From: Bacteroidales bacterium | Lineage (GTDB): Bacteria; Bacteroidota; Bacteroidia; Bacteroidales; UBA932 | Assembly (NCBI GenBank): GCA_017428725.1 | Contig: JAFRQH010000002.1 | Span: forward strand, 1 to 64,000 | DNA: 64,000 bases | Direction: 5' to 3' | Shown here: piece by piece, positions 25,367 through 33,461 of the stretch | Layout: the number at the start of each line of letters is the position of its first letter | Position numbering within the stretch: the stretch's first letter is position 1 | Notes under the pieces: generated by a model | What the model saw: only the letters and a program-made list of their open reading frames with translations | Told to the model about the DNA's origin: nothing | Database searches by the model: none | Position numbers and translations under genes: made by a program

Positions 25367-25821
25367 TGAAAACGATTGTTGTCTTGTTGATGGCGTCCGC
25401 CCTGCTTCATAGCGCAGGGAACCAGGACCGCGTGACTTTCGTGGACAAGGGTGTGGAGAAGTGCGCCCTCAAATCCGGGGATCGCAACGGAGACGGGGTG
25501 CTGAGCCGTGCGGAGGCCGATGCCCTGGAGGTGCTGAACCTGACCCCCTACCGCATCGATATGTTCGAGGTGGGCAGCTATGCCGATTTGGAGCAATTTC
25601 CCCATCTGAAGCAGCTGTGGCTGGGAGAGAGCGATGTGCAGGAGTTGGATTTGTCGGCCAACTACCAACTGGAGCAGGTCTGTGTCCAGAGCGAGGCGCT
25701 CCGGGTGCTGACCCTGGCCGTCGGCTGCTCCCCCAAACTGATCACGCCGAATCGGGAAGGAGTACTCGTTGTCCGCCGGAAGTACAGCCGGAACGACCCC
25801 AATTCAATTTGGTACCAATAG
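25363..25821 (+). CDS. Small exported protein with EF-hand-like loop and leucine-rich repeat-like segment
   Basis: 152 residues with a short signal (TIVVLLMASALLHSAG). GDRNGDGVLSRAEADAL (about 38-54) is a canonical DxNxDG calcium-binding loop as in EF-hands and dockerins. It is followed by about three leucine-rich repeat-like strands (FPHLKQLWLGESDVQELDLSANYQLEQVCVQSEALRVLTL). Surface-protein fragments of this style are common in Bacteroidota. The start at 25363 overlaps the upstream stop; the ATG three bases later is equally possible. Function unknown. Confidence 0.7.
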   Translation: MMKTIVVLLMASALLHSAGNQDRVTFVDKGVEKCALKSGDRNGDGVLSRAEADALEVLNLTPYRIDMFEVGSYADLEQFPHLKQLWLGESDVQELDLSANYQLEQVCVQSEALRVLTLAVGCSPKLITPNREGVLVVRRKYSRNDPNSIWYQ

Positions 25822-25831
25822 ACGCCGTGCC

Positions 25832-26278
25832 GTGAAAAGATTGTTGTTATTGACCCTTATGGTCGGCGGTATCGCTGCCGCGCAGACGCCGGAAGAACTC
25901 TATCAGGAGTATGTCACGCCGGAGACCCAGGCTATCCTGGACCGTTTCGAGGAGGCGGAGCGGCTGGCGCAGGATGCCGAGGAGGCCGCCCGTGCCCGCA
26001 AGACGCTGGCGCTGACGGCGGCCATCCTCATCGGTCTGATACCTGTGGGGGCGACCGTGCGGAGCATCATCCGGAAGAAGAGTTGGAGAGAGAATCCGTC
26101 CGGCACACGCAAAGTGCTGGGGCTCAGCCTGCTCGGCGGGGCCTCGCTGTTCGCGTTCAACTACAGCCTGTTCCTGCTGAAGATCCGGATGGGTAATGCA
26201 TTCAACACAGCCTTCGTCTTCTTGATCGTGGCTGTGTTGATCGCAGGGAGTATTTATCTGTACCGGAAGAAGGGCTGA
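25832..26278 (+). CDS. Small membrane protein with coiled-coil segment (GTG start)
   Basis: 148 residues. No ATG fits: the frame's signal-like stretch VKRLLLLTLMVGGIAAAQ begins at GTG 25832, ten bases after the previous stop, so I take that as the start. A charged Glu/Ala-rich helix (ILDRFEEAERLAQDAEEAARARK, about 35-57) precedes three hydrophobic segments (LALTAAILIGLIPVG, VLGLSLLGGASLFAFNYSLFLL and TAFVFLIVAVLIAGSIYLY). Last gene of the cluster, convergent with the symporter gene 4 bases away. No family recognised. Confidence 0.65.
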   Translation: MKRLLLLTLMVGGIAAAQTPEELYQEYVTPETQAILDRFEEAERLAQDAEEAARARKTLALTAAILIGLIPVGATVRSIIRKKSWRENPSGTRKVLGLSLLGGASLFAFNYSLFLLKIRMGNAFNTAFVFLIVAVLIAGSIYLYRKKG

Positions 26279-26282
26279 GAAG

Positions 26283-27485
26283 CTATTCTTTCGCTTCGCA
26301 CAGGTCCTTGTCCGTCATCGCGCAGACGCAGGAGTCTGACCAGACGTTCTCCGCGGTCTCGATCATATCCACGATCGTGTAGACGGGCAGGATCATGCCC
26401 ATCACTTCCACCGGCGCACCCATCCCCGTCATCAGGGAGAGGGTCAGGAAGAAGCAGCCCATCGGCACGCCGGCGTTGCCGACGGCCGAGATGACGGCGA
26501 TCAGCACCCACAACAGCATCTGCCAGATGCTCAGCTCCATCCCGCCGCAGCGCATCACGAACAGCGAGGTCACGAGGATGAAGGCCGCGCAGCCGTTCAT
26601 GTTGATCGTGGTGCAGATCGGCAGCACGAAACGCGATACTTTCTCGTCCACACCCAGCCGGTCCTCGGCCGAGGAGAGCGTGACGGGGAGCGTGGCGGCG
26701 GAGCTCTTGGTGAAGAGGGCCATCAGCACGGCCGGGCTCATCGCCCGGAACACCTTGACGGGGTTGAGCCCCCGGAGCAGCAGGAAGAGCGGCAGGATGA
26801 TGAACATCTGGGCCAGGTTGCCGACCAGGATGACGAGCGCCCAGCGTACGAGCGTGCCGAGGATGACACCGTTAGCGATCTGCGCGCTGAGCTGGGCCGA
26901 GAAAGCCACGATGCCGAGCGGGAGGGTCCGGATGAGGGCCTTGATCAGGATGAAGAACACCTCCTGGAGCCCGTGGATGCCCTTGATGAGCACGCTCTTG
27001 CGGTCGGATTCGGGCATCACCGAGATCGCCAGGCCGAAGGCCACGGCGATCAGCAGGATGGACAGCACGTTGCCGGTCAGCAGCGGCTGGACCAGGTTGT
27101 TGGGGATCGTGGAGATGATGTGTTCGTAGAAGGTCTCCGAGGTCTCGGGCGCGGGCTGCGAGAGCATCGAGGACGGGATGGGCGCCGGATTGATCAGCAG
27201 ATACAGGCCCAGGCCTACGGCCGCGGCCACGAAGGTGGTCGCGAGCGTGTAGGTGATGGTGTGCGTGAAGATCCGGCGCGTGCTCGCCTGCCGCCCGAAG
27301 GAGATGAGCGTGGTCAGGATGGCCAGGGCCACCGTGGGGATGGCCAGGAACTGGAAGAGGCGCGTGTAGACCGTGGCGATGAACGTGCACACGGCGTCGA
27401 TGGCGTCAACGTGCAGCAGGCCCAGGACGACGCCGAGCACCAGCGCGCCGATCCACCAAAGGAGCTGGCGGTTGGACTCTTTCAT
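26283..27485 (-). CDS. Dicarboxylate/amino acid:cation symporter (DAACS family)
   Basis: 400 residues with eight or so membrane helices of the glutamate-transporter fold. The serine-rich hairpin appears in LFTKSSAATLPVTL, and the helical hairpin plus NMNGCAAFILVTSLFVMRC resembles the NMDGTA-containing helix 7 of GltPh/DctA, with Met-Asn-Gly-Cys in place of Met-Asp-Gly-Thr. This deviation may alter substrate or cation binding. Likely substrates are C4-dicarboxylates, glutamate/aspartate or serine/threonine; the sequence does not decide. Directly follows the MgtC-like gene (no gap) on the same strand. Confidence 0.88.
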   Translation of the reverse strand: MKESNRQLLWWIGALVLGVVLGLLHVDAIDAVCTFIATVYTRLFQFLAIPTVALAILTTLISFGRQASTRRIFTHTITYTLATTFVAAAVGLGLYLLINPAPIPSSMLSQPAPETSETFYEHIISTIPNNLVQPLLTGNVLSILLIAVAFGLAISVMPESDRKSVLIKGIHGLQEVFFILIKALIRTLPLGIVAFSAQLSAQIANGVILGTLVRWALVILVGNLAQMFIILPLFLLLRGLNPVKVFRAMSPAVLMALFTKSSAATLPVTLSSAEDRLGVDEKVSRFVLPICTTINMNGCAAFILVTSLFVMRCGGMELSIWQMLLWVLIAVISAVGNAGVPMGCFFLTLSLMTGMGAPVEVMGMILPVYTIVDMIETAENVWSDSCVCAMTDKDLCEAKE

Positions 27486-28124
27486 CTATTCGAGGCTCTC
27501 AAGCTGGACGTCCGGGATCTGCTCCAGGCGTTCGAGCAGCTGGAGCACGCTCTCGCTCTTCTGGACGCGGAGCTGGAGCTCCACCTTGTACTTGGACTCC
27601 GTGCGCATCAGGGTGAAGTCGGCGACCTGCCCGCCCAGCCCCCTCACGGCGCTGGCCAGCGCGGCGCGGTCCTCCGAGACCAGCACGGCCTTGACTTCCC
27701 GGTCACCCACCTTGATGGAATGGAAATGCAGGGCCTCCAGCGAGATGAGCACCAGCGCCGTGCACAGGGCGCCCATCAGGTACAGGCCGCTGCCAGCCGC
27801 CAGGCCGATGGCGCCCGTGACCCAGAGTCCGGCCGCCGTGGTGAGGCCGCTGACGTGTTTGTTCTTCATGATGATACCGCCGCCGAGGAAACCCAGGCCC
27901 CCGACGACACCGGCCGCCACGCGCGCCGCGTCGAAGCGGGCCGCACCTTCGAAACCGTATTGGGAGATGATCATGAACAGGGCGGCGCCCAGCGACACGA
28001 GGACGTGGGTGCGCAGGCCGGCGCCCTTGGAGCGGAGCTCGCGCTCATAGCCGATGGCGGCGCCCAGCAGGCCGGCCGCCAGCAGGCGCAGGGAGAGTTG
28101 CAATGCAAAAGGAAGTTCAGACAT
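27486..28124 (-). CDS. MgtC/SapB family membrane protein
   Basis: 212 residues. The N-terminal MgtC domain has about four helices with the family motifs RLLAAGLLGAAIGYERELRSKGAGLRTHVLVSLGAALFM and VVGGLGFLGGGIIMKNK. The C-terminal cytoplasmic domain (about 145-212) is ACT-like (VLVSEDRAALASAVRGLGGQVADFTLMRTESKYKVELQLRV). MgtC proteins help survival at low magnesium in pathogens, but many homologues have other or unknown roles. The stop abuts the start of the symporter gene, so they share a transcript from the -7 box at 28158-28151. Confidence 0.9.
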   Translation of the reverse strand: MSELPFALQLSLRLLAAGLLGAAIGYERELRSKGAGLRTHVLVSLGAALFMIISQYGFEGAARFDAARVAAGVVGGLGFLGGGIIMKNKHVSGLTTAAGLWVTGAIGLAAGSGLYLMGALCTALVLISLEALHFHSIKVGDREVKAVLVSEDRAALASAVRGLGGQVADFTLMRTESKYKVELQLRVQKSESVLQLLERLEQIPDVQLESLE

Positions 28125-28150
28125 ATCTGGTCTTTTTGTCAGGATTCTTG

Positions 28151-28158
28151 CAAAGATA
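28151..28158 (-). promoter_or_regulatory. -7 box for the MgtC-symporter pair
   Basis: TATCTTTG on the minus strand, 26 bases before the ATG at 28124. It lies in the 39-base gap after the DUF418 gene, so mgtC need not depend on upstream transcription. Confidence 0.55.
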
Positions 28159-28163
28159 GCAAA

Positions 28164-29351
28164 TTATTTCTGGATGGCGTTCCGCCCGGAGCCCAGCCAG
28201 GTCAGGCGCTTCCACACGTACTCCAGCGGGCCGTGGGTGTGGGATTTCATCCACCAGCGGCAGAAGGCGAGCTGCAGGACGAAGAGCACGATACCGAGCG
28301 CCAGGCTCTCCGTGGTGCCGAGCCGCAGGAAGAGGCCCCAGTGGTAGTAGAGCGCGGAGCCGACGATGCTCTGGGTCACGTAGTTGGTCAGGCTCATCCG
28401 CCCGTAGGGCGCCAGGCCCATCAGGCTCTTCTTCATCTTCGTGTCATAGAAGGCGAAGATGATGCCGGACACGAGGATGAGCATGAAGGCGAACTTGTGC
28501 AGGGAGTTGATGATGAGCAGGAGCGGGCGCAGGACGTTGCGGTTCTCGATGTATCCGGGCAGCAGGTTGCTCAGGCCGTAGAGCGGGAAGAAAGCGATCA
28601 GGCCAACGGCGAGGATGTGGCCCCAGGCGTAGTGCTTCTCCTCAAGGAAGAGCCCGCGCCGGCCGATCAGCAGGCCGAAGATGAACAGGGCCGCCGTCTG
28701 GAAGACGCGCGCATTGTCCCAGGCCCAGGCCAGGCTCGCGAGCTGGCCCTGCCAGAGGTTCACGCGCACCATCTGCAGGAAGGTGCCGCCGTTCTGCATC
28801 TCGCCGGCGGCGCCCCAGAGTGCGCCGGACGGGATGGCGGGCGTGACGAAGGAGGCGTCCGTGGCGGCGCGCAGCACGTAGTACAGCGCCACGGGCTGTA
28901 TCAGCAGGATGCACGCCAGGATGAAGAGCGTGCGGTCCTTGAAGCGGCAGACCAGCGGCAGGATGAAGCCCACGAGCGAATAGAGCACCAGCACCTCCCC
29001 GGTGAAGAAGGCGGCATTGAGGTTGCCGATCACGAAGAGCAGGACCATCCGCCAGCAGAAGCGCAGGCGGAAGTCCCCGCCGCGCCGCCGCTCGTTGTCG
29101 TCCATGATGAAGAAACTGAATCCGAACAGCAGGGCGAAAATGGCGTAGCCCTTGCCGCCGAACAGGAAGAACATCCCGTCCCAGATGGCCTTGTCGCAGA
29201 AGCGCAGGAAGGTGCTGCGCGTCGCGGGGTCGGGAAACCAGTAGAAATTGAAATGCTCGATGCTGTGCAGCAGGATGATGCCCATCACGGCAAAGCCGCG
29301 CAGCACGTCGGCGACGTCGATGCGGGGGTGTTTCTTAAGCGACTGTTCCAT
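28164..29351 (-). CDS. DUF418/YeiB-family membrane protein
   Basis: 395 residues from ATG 29351; a TTG nine bases upstream lies inside the -7 box and is rejected. It has about ten hydrophobic segments. The opening PRIDVADVLRGFAVMGIILLHSIEHFNFY is typical of DUF418/YeiB and the related acyltransferase-like proteins, and the C-terminal DUF418 region includes GRMSLTNYVTQSIVGSALYYHWGLFLRLG and FCRWWMKSHTHGPLEYVWKRLTW. Function unknown; members are proposed transporters or membrane acyltransferases. The -7 box TATCTTTG ends 6 bases before this ATG. Confidence 0.88.
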   Translation of the reverse strand: MEQSLKKHPRIDVADVLRGFAVMGIILLHSIEHFNFYWFPDPATRSTFLRFCDKAIWDGMFFLFGGKGYAIFALLFGFSFFIMDDNERRRGGDFRLRFCWRMVLLFVIGNLNAAFFTGEVLVLYSLVGFILPLVCRFKDRTLFILACILLIQPVALYYVLRAATDASFVTPAIPSGALWGAAGEMQNGGTFLQMVRVNLWQGQLASLAWAWDNARVFQTAALFIFGLLIGRRGLFLEEKHYAWGHILAVGLIAFFPLYGLSNLLPGYIENRNVLRPLLLIINSLHKFAFMLILVSGIIFAFYDTKMKKSLMGLAPYGRMSLTNYVTQSIVGSALYYHWGLFLRLGTTESLALGIVLFVLQLAFCRWWMKSHTHGPLEYVWKRLTWLGSGRNAIQK

Positions 29352-29357
29352 ATGCGG

Positions 29358-29365
29358 CAAAGATA
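29358..29365 (-). promoter_or_regulatory. -7 box of the DUF418 gene
   Basis: TATCTTTG on the minus strand, 6 bases before the ATG at 29351. With transcription starting about 5-7 bases after the box, the mRNA would begin at or next to the start codon. Confidence 0.55.
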
Positions 29366-29410
29366 AGCAATGCCGCGTGAAAGACGCTTTTTTTTCTGAA
29401 AAATAATTCT

Positions 29411-29418
29411 TACTTTTG
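29411..29418 (+). promoter_or_regulatory. -7 box of the arginine operon
   Basis: TACTTTTG fits TAnnTTTG. A T-run with CTTTT at about 29387-29391 could serve as a degenerate -33 element. The first gene starts 178 bases downstream, an exceptionally long leader for this window. Confidence 0.55.
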
Positions 29419-29439
29419 TAACCGTTATGTTGTATGTGT

Positions 29440-29511
29440 ATTACCAGATTTCCCGACGAGGCCGAAGATAGGAGGCGTAGAACCCTCCCACATCCCCGGA
29501 AATTCGGTAAT
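29440..29511 (+). promoter_or_regulatory. Structured leader of the arginine operon (candidate cis-regulatory RNA)
   Basis: ATTACC + AGATTTCC (29440-29453) pairs with GGAAAT + TCGGTAAT (29498-29511): 14 base-pair positions with a single A-C mismatch and one G-U pair. The enclosed 44 bases contain a second hairpin, GGAGG (29471-29475) with CCTCC (29484-29488) around an 8-nt loop. A third possible stem, CCCG (29558-29561) with CGGG (29577-29580) plus flanking CAATTG copies, lies just before the ATG. I do not recognise a known riboswitch class, and there is no terminator-like U-tract. Confidence 0.5.
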
Positions 29512-29595
29512 TTATCCCTTTATCAAGAATTTTCGCCCAGCAATTGCAATTGACAATCCCGGTTTGTCTTGCCATTCGGGCAATTGTATACCATA

Positions 29596-30156
29596 ATGAG
29601 CATCAATGTGATGGTGGCCGACCAGAGCCACACCCGCTTTGCGGAAGAAATCTGCCAGGAGATTTACATTTCATCCCTGGAGCGCAAGACCGGCATCGCC
29701 AAGCGCACGCCGGAATACATCAACGAGAAGATCCTCGCCGGCAAGGCGGTGATCGCCCTCACGGATGAGGGCGAGTTCGCAGGATTCTCCTACATAGAGT
29801 CCTGGGGCGGCAAGAGCTTCGTGGCCAACTCCGGACTGATCGTAGCCCATAAGTTCCGCGGACAGGGCATCGCCAAGCGCATCAAGGAGCAGACCTTCAT
29901 CCTGTCCCGCAAGCTCTTCCCGGACGCCAAGATCTTCTCCATCACCACCGGCGCGGCGGTGATGAAGATGAACTACGAATTCGGCTTCCGCCCCGTCCCC
30001 TACACCGAGCTCACGGACGACCCTGAGTTCTGGAAGGGCTGCGAGGGCTGCCGCCACTTCGACATCCTGCAGAGCCACGACTACAAGATGTGCATCTGCA
30101 CCGGCCTGCTCTACGACCCCAAGGAGCACCTGGAGATCCATCACCCCGGAGAATAA
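29596..30156 (+). CDS. GNAT-family acetyltransferase at the head of the arginine operon
   Basis: 186 residues. The GNAT core includes GKAVIALTDEGEFAGFSYIESWGGKSFVANSGLIVAHKFRGQGIAKRIKEQTFILSR, where RGQGIAKRI is the acyl-CoA pyrophosphate loop. A cysteine cluster near the C-terminus (KGCEGCRHF ... KMCICTG) may bind metal. This gene precedes argG in other Bacteroidota too. As the only acyltransferase in a pathway that needs an N-acylated glutamate, it is the natural candidate for the first step (N-succinyl- or N-acetylglutamate synthase). That is inferred from context. ATG 29596 is preferred over one at 29569 by homology. argG follows after 12 bases. Confidence 0.8.
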   Translation: MSINVMVADQSHTRFAEEICQEIYISSLERKTGIAKRTPEYINEKILAGKAVIALTDEGEFAGFSYIESWGGKSFVANSGLIVAHKFRGQGIAKRIKEQTFILSRKLFPDAKIFSITTGAAVMKMNYEFGFRPVPYTELTDDPEFWKGCEGCRHFDILQSHDYKMCICTGLLYDPKEHLEIHHPGE

Positions 30157-30168
30157 AAACTGCTGTCT

Positions 30169-31383
30169 ATGGAAAAGAAAAAGAAAGTCGTCGTCGCATT
30201 CAGCGGAGGCCTCGACACCTCCTATACCGTGATGTACCTCGCCAAGGAGAAGGGCTACGAGGTCCACGCCGCCTGTGCCAACACCGGCGGGTTCAGCCCT
30301 GAGCAGCTCCGCACCAACGAGGAGAACGCATACAAGCTGGGCGCCACCAAATACGTGACCCTGGACGTCACGCAGGAATACTACGCCAAGAGCCTCAAGT
30401 ATATGGTCTACGGCAACGTGCTCCGCAATGGCACGTATCCCATCTCGGTGTCCTCCGAGCGCATCTTCCAGGGAATGGCCATCGCCCGCTATGCCAACGA
30501 GATCGGCGCGGACGCCATCGCGCACGGCTCCACGGGCGCCGGCAACGACCAGGTCCGCTTCGACATGACCTTCCTGGTGATGTGCCCGCAGATGGAGATC
30601 ATCACCCTCACCCGCGACGGCAATCTCAGCCGCAAGGACGAGGTGGACTACCTCAATGCGCACGGCTTCAAGGCCGACTTCGCCAAGCTCAAGTACTCCT
30701 ACAACGTGGGCATCTGGGGCACCTCCATCTGCGGCGGGGAGATCCTCGACTCGCGCCAGGGCCTGCCCGAGAGCGCCTACCTCAAGCAGGTCAGCAAGAG
30801 CGGCTCGGAAATCCTGAACCTGGGCTTCGAGCAGGGCGAACTCAAGAGCGTCAACGGCGTGGACTACGCCGACAAGATCGCCGCCATCCAGGCCGTGGAG
30901 GCCGTGGGCGCCCCCTACGGCATCGGCCGCGACATGCACGTGGGCGACACGATCATCGGCATCAAGGGCCGCGTGGGCTTCGAGGCCGCCGCCCCGATGC
31001 TCATCATCGGCGCACACAAGTTCCTGGAGAAATTCACCCTCTCCAAGTGGCAGCAATACTGGAAGGACCAGGTGGCCAACTGGTACGGGATGTTCCTGCA
31101 CGAGAGCCAGTACCTCGAGCCCGTGATGCGGGACATCGAGGCGATGCTCGAGAGCAGCCAGCGCAACGTCACGGGCACCGTGACGCTGGAGCTGCGCCCC
31201 TACGGCTTCTCCACCGTGGGCGTCGACTCCCCCTACGACCTGCTCAAGAGCAAGCTCGGCGAGTACGGCGAGACCCAGAAGGGCTGGACGGCCGCCGAGG
31301 CCAAGGGCTTCATCAAGGTCACGTCCACCCCGCTGCGCGTCTACTACGGCTCGCACCCGGACGAATTCAAGGAGGCCGAGTGA
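30169..31383 (+). CDS. argG: Argininosuccinate synthase
   Basis: 404 residues, normal length. It condenses citrulline with aspartate using ATP. The pyrophosphatase loop SGGLDTSYT (about 11-19) opens the nucleotide-binding domain; later AHGSTGAGNDQVRFD (citrulline/aspartate site) and EVGAPYGIGRDMHVGDTI-type segments follow. In a pathway with N-succinylcitrulline, argE must act before this enzyme. The stop and the argC start share one base (TGATG). Confidence 0.96.
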   Translation: MEKKKKVVVAFSGGLDTSYTVMYLAKEKGYEVHAACANTGGFSPEQLRTNEENAYKLGATKYVTLDVTQEYYAKSLKYMVYGNVLRNGTYPISVSSERIFQGMAIARYANEIGADAIAHGSTGAGNDQVRFDMTFLVMCPQMEIITLTRDGNLSRKDEVDYLNAHGFKADFAKLKYSYNVGIWGTSICGGEILDSRQGLPESAYLKQVSKSGSEILNLGFEQGELKSVNGVDYADKIAAIQAVEAVGAPYGIGRDMHVGDTIIGIKGRVGFEAAAPMLIIGAHKFLEKFTLSKWQQYWKDQVANWYGMFLHESQYLEPVMRDIEAMLESSQRNVTGTVTLELRPYGFSTVGVDSPYDLLKSKLGEYGETQKGWTAAEAKGFIKVTSTPLRVYYGSHPDEFKEAE

Positions 31384-32327
31384 TGGTACGGGTCGGCATC
31401 ATCGGCGGGGCCGGCTACACGGCGGGCGAGCTGCTGCGCATCCTGGTCAACCACCCGGAGGTGGAGATTGTCTTCGTGCACTCCACCAGCAACGCCGGCA
31501 ACTACCTGTACGAAGTCCACGGCGGCCTGTTCGGGGACACGGAGTTGCGCTTCAGCGACAGCTACGACCTCACGGCCGTGGACGTGCTCTTCCTCTGCTC
31601 GGCCCACGGCCGGAGCCGCGAGTTCTGGGCGGAGAACGCCCGCCCCGCGGGCCTGAAAGTCGTGGACCTGGCGCAGGACTTCCGCGACGAGTCCGAAGGG
31701 TACGTATACGGCCTGCCGGAGTGGCAACGCGAGCGGATCCGCACCGCGGACCTGGTGGCCAATCCCGGCTGCTTCGCAACGGCCATCCAGCTGGCGCTGC
31801 TGCCGCTTGCGCGCGCCGGCCTGCTGCACTCCCCCGTCCACGTGACGGCCGTCACGGGCTCCACGGGCGCTGGCGTCAAGCCCTCGGCCACCACGCATTT
31901 CAGCTGGCGCAGCGACAACCTGTCGACTTACAAGGTGTTCGAGCATCAGCACTTGAAGGAGATCTGCCGCAACCTGGGCTTCGATGACATCCGGTTCGTG
32001 CCGATGCGCGGGGACTTCACGCGCGGGATCTTCGCCTCCGTGACGGTGGACTGCCCGCTGTCCGGCGAGCAGGCGCTCGCGCTCTACAAAGACTACTATG
32101 CCGACGCGGCGTTCACCTTCGTGTCCGACCGCCCGGTGGACCTCAAGCAGGTGGTCAACACCAACAAATGCATCGTGGCGCTGGAGAAACACGGCGACAC
32201 GCTGGTCGTCTCGTCCGTGATCGACAACCTCCTCAAGGGGGCGTCAGGCCAGGCGGTCCAGAACATGAACCTGATTTTCGGACTTCCCGAGACAACGGGC
32301 CTCAAGCTGAAGGCATCAGCATTCTAG
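31383..32327 (+). CDS. argC: N-acetyl(succinyl)-gamma-glutamyl-phosphate reductase
   Basis: 314 residues from ATG 31383. NADPH-dependent reduction of the acyl-glutamyl phosphate to the semialdehyde. The nucleotide-binding GGAGYTAGELLR is at 8-19; the catalytic cysteine is C130 in VANPGCFATAIQLALLPL; SGAGVKPSATTHFSWRSDNLSTYKVFEHQH-like signatures follow. Shorter than the E. coli enzyme (334) but in the normal range. argD starts 6 bases downstream. Confidence 0.95.
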   Translation: MVRVGIIGGAGYTAGELLRILVNHPEVEIVFVHSTSNAGNYLYEVHGGLFGDTELRFSDSYDLTAVDVLFLCSAHGRSREFWAENARPAGLKVVDLAQDFRDESEGYVYGLPEWQRERIRTADLVANPGCFATAIQLALLPLARAGLLHSPVHVTAVTGSTGAGVKPSATTHFSWRSDNLSTYKVFEHQHLKEICRNLGFDDIRFVPMRGDFTRGIFASVTVDCPLSGEQALALYKDYYADAAFTFVSDRPVDLKQVVNTNKCIVALEKHGDTLVVSSVIDNLLKGASGQAVQNMNLIFGLPETTGLKLKASAF

Positions 32328-32333
32328 ACGGAT

Positions 32334-33461
32334 ATGGAACTTTTCGATGTCTACTCCCTCTTTGACGTCACGCCCGTACGGGCGCGCGGGTGCACCGTGT
32401 GGGATGACAAGGGGCAGGAATACCTCGACCTCTACGGCGGCCACGCCGTCATCTCCGTGGGCCACTCGCATCCGCACTACGTGGAGGCGCTGAAGGCCCA
32501 GCTGGACAAGATCGGCTTCTACTCCAACAGCGTGCGCAACCCGCTGCAGGAGGAGCTGGCGCACCGCCTCGGCGCCGCCAGCGGCTATGAAGATTACTCC
32601 CTGTTCCTGGACAACAGCGGCGCGGAGTCCAACGAGAACGCCGTCAAGCTGGCGTCCTTCCACACCGGCAAGGACCGCGTGATCGCCTTCCGGCGGAGCT
32701 TCCACGGCCGCACTTCCGGCGCCGTGGCCCTGACGGACAACCCGGCCATCGTCTCCCCCTTCAACAAGCACCACCGCGTGACCTTCTGCGAACTGAACGA
32801 CGGCGACGCCGTGGCCGAGGAGCTCGCCAAGGGCGACGTCGCGGCCGTGATCGTGGAGGGCATCCAGGGCTGCGGCGGGATCCACGTCCCTGAGCCCGGC
32901 TTCCTGCAGGCGCTCTCCCGCCTGTGCGAGCGCTACCACGCCGTGCTGGTCCTGGACGAGGTCCAGAGCGGCTACGGCCGCACGGGCAAGTTCTTTGCGC
33001 ACCAGTGGGCCGGCATCCGCCCGGGCATCATCACGCTGGGCAAGGGCATCGCCAACGGCTTCCCCTGCGGAGGCATCCTCATCGCGCCCGAATTCCAGGC
33101 CCGCAAGGGGATGCTCGGCACCACCTTCGGTGGCAACTACCTTGCCTGCGCCGGCGCGCTGGCGGTGCTCGACATCATCGAGCAGGAGGGCCTGGTGGAA
33201 AACGCCCGCCTCGTGGGCGACTACCTCAAGCAGCACATCCCGGCGAGCCCGCGCATCAAGGAGGTGCGCGGCCGCGGCCTGATGCTCGGCATCGAGTTCT
33301 GCGAGAGCGTGGCTCCCCTGCGTCGCAAGCTCCTCTACGACAAGCACATCTTCACCGGCGTGGCCGGACAGGACATGATCCGGCTGCTCGCCCCGCTCTG
33401 CCTGACGCAGGCCGAGGCGGACCGGTTCCTCGAAGCATTCACTGAAGTACTCGGACAATGA
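32334..33461 (+). CDS. argD: Acyl-ornithine aminotransferase
   Basis: 375 residues, class-III PLP aminotransferase. It makes N-acyl-ornithine from the semialdehyde with glutamate. Visible: DLYGGHAVISVGHSHPHYVEAL near 33-54, NSGAESNENAVKLA near 94-107, the PLP-contacting VLDEVQSGYGRTG near 207-218 and the Schiff-base lysine K237 in TLGKGIANGFP. The stop overlaps the argF' start by 4 bases. Acetyl versus succinyl preference is not readable here; argF' suggests succinyl. Confidence 0.95.
   Translation: MELFDVYSLFDVTPVRARGCTVWDDKGQEYLDLYGGHAVISVGHSHPHYVEALKAQLDKIGFYSNSVRNPLQEELAHRLGAASGYEDYSLFLDNSGAESNENAVKLASFHTGKDRVIAFRRSFHGRTSGAVALTDNPAIVSPFNKHHRVTFCELNDGDAVAEELAKGDVAAVIVEGIQGCGGIHVPEPGFLQALSRLCERYHAVLVLDEVQSGYGRTGKFFAHQWAGIRPGIITLGKGIANGFPCGGILIAPEFQARKGMLGTTFGGNYLACAGALAVLDIIEQEGLVENARLVGDYLKQHIPASPRIKEVRGRGLMLGIEFCESVAPLRRKLLYDKHIFTGVAGQDMIRLLAPLCLTQAEADRFLEAFTEVLGQ

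Noticed and set aside
29440-29511. Naming the arginine leader as a known riboswitch, ribozyme or T-box
   Set aside because: CCGACGAGGCCGAAG superficially recalls a hammerhead core, but the conserved CUGANGA and cleavage-site context are missing; no TPP, SAM, lysine, glutamine or T-box consensus fits.
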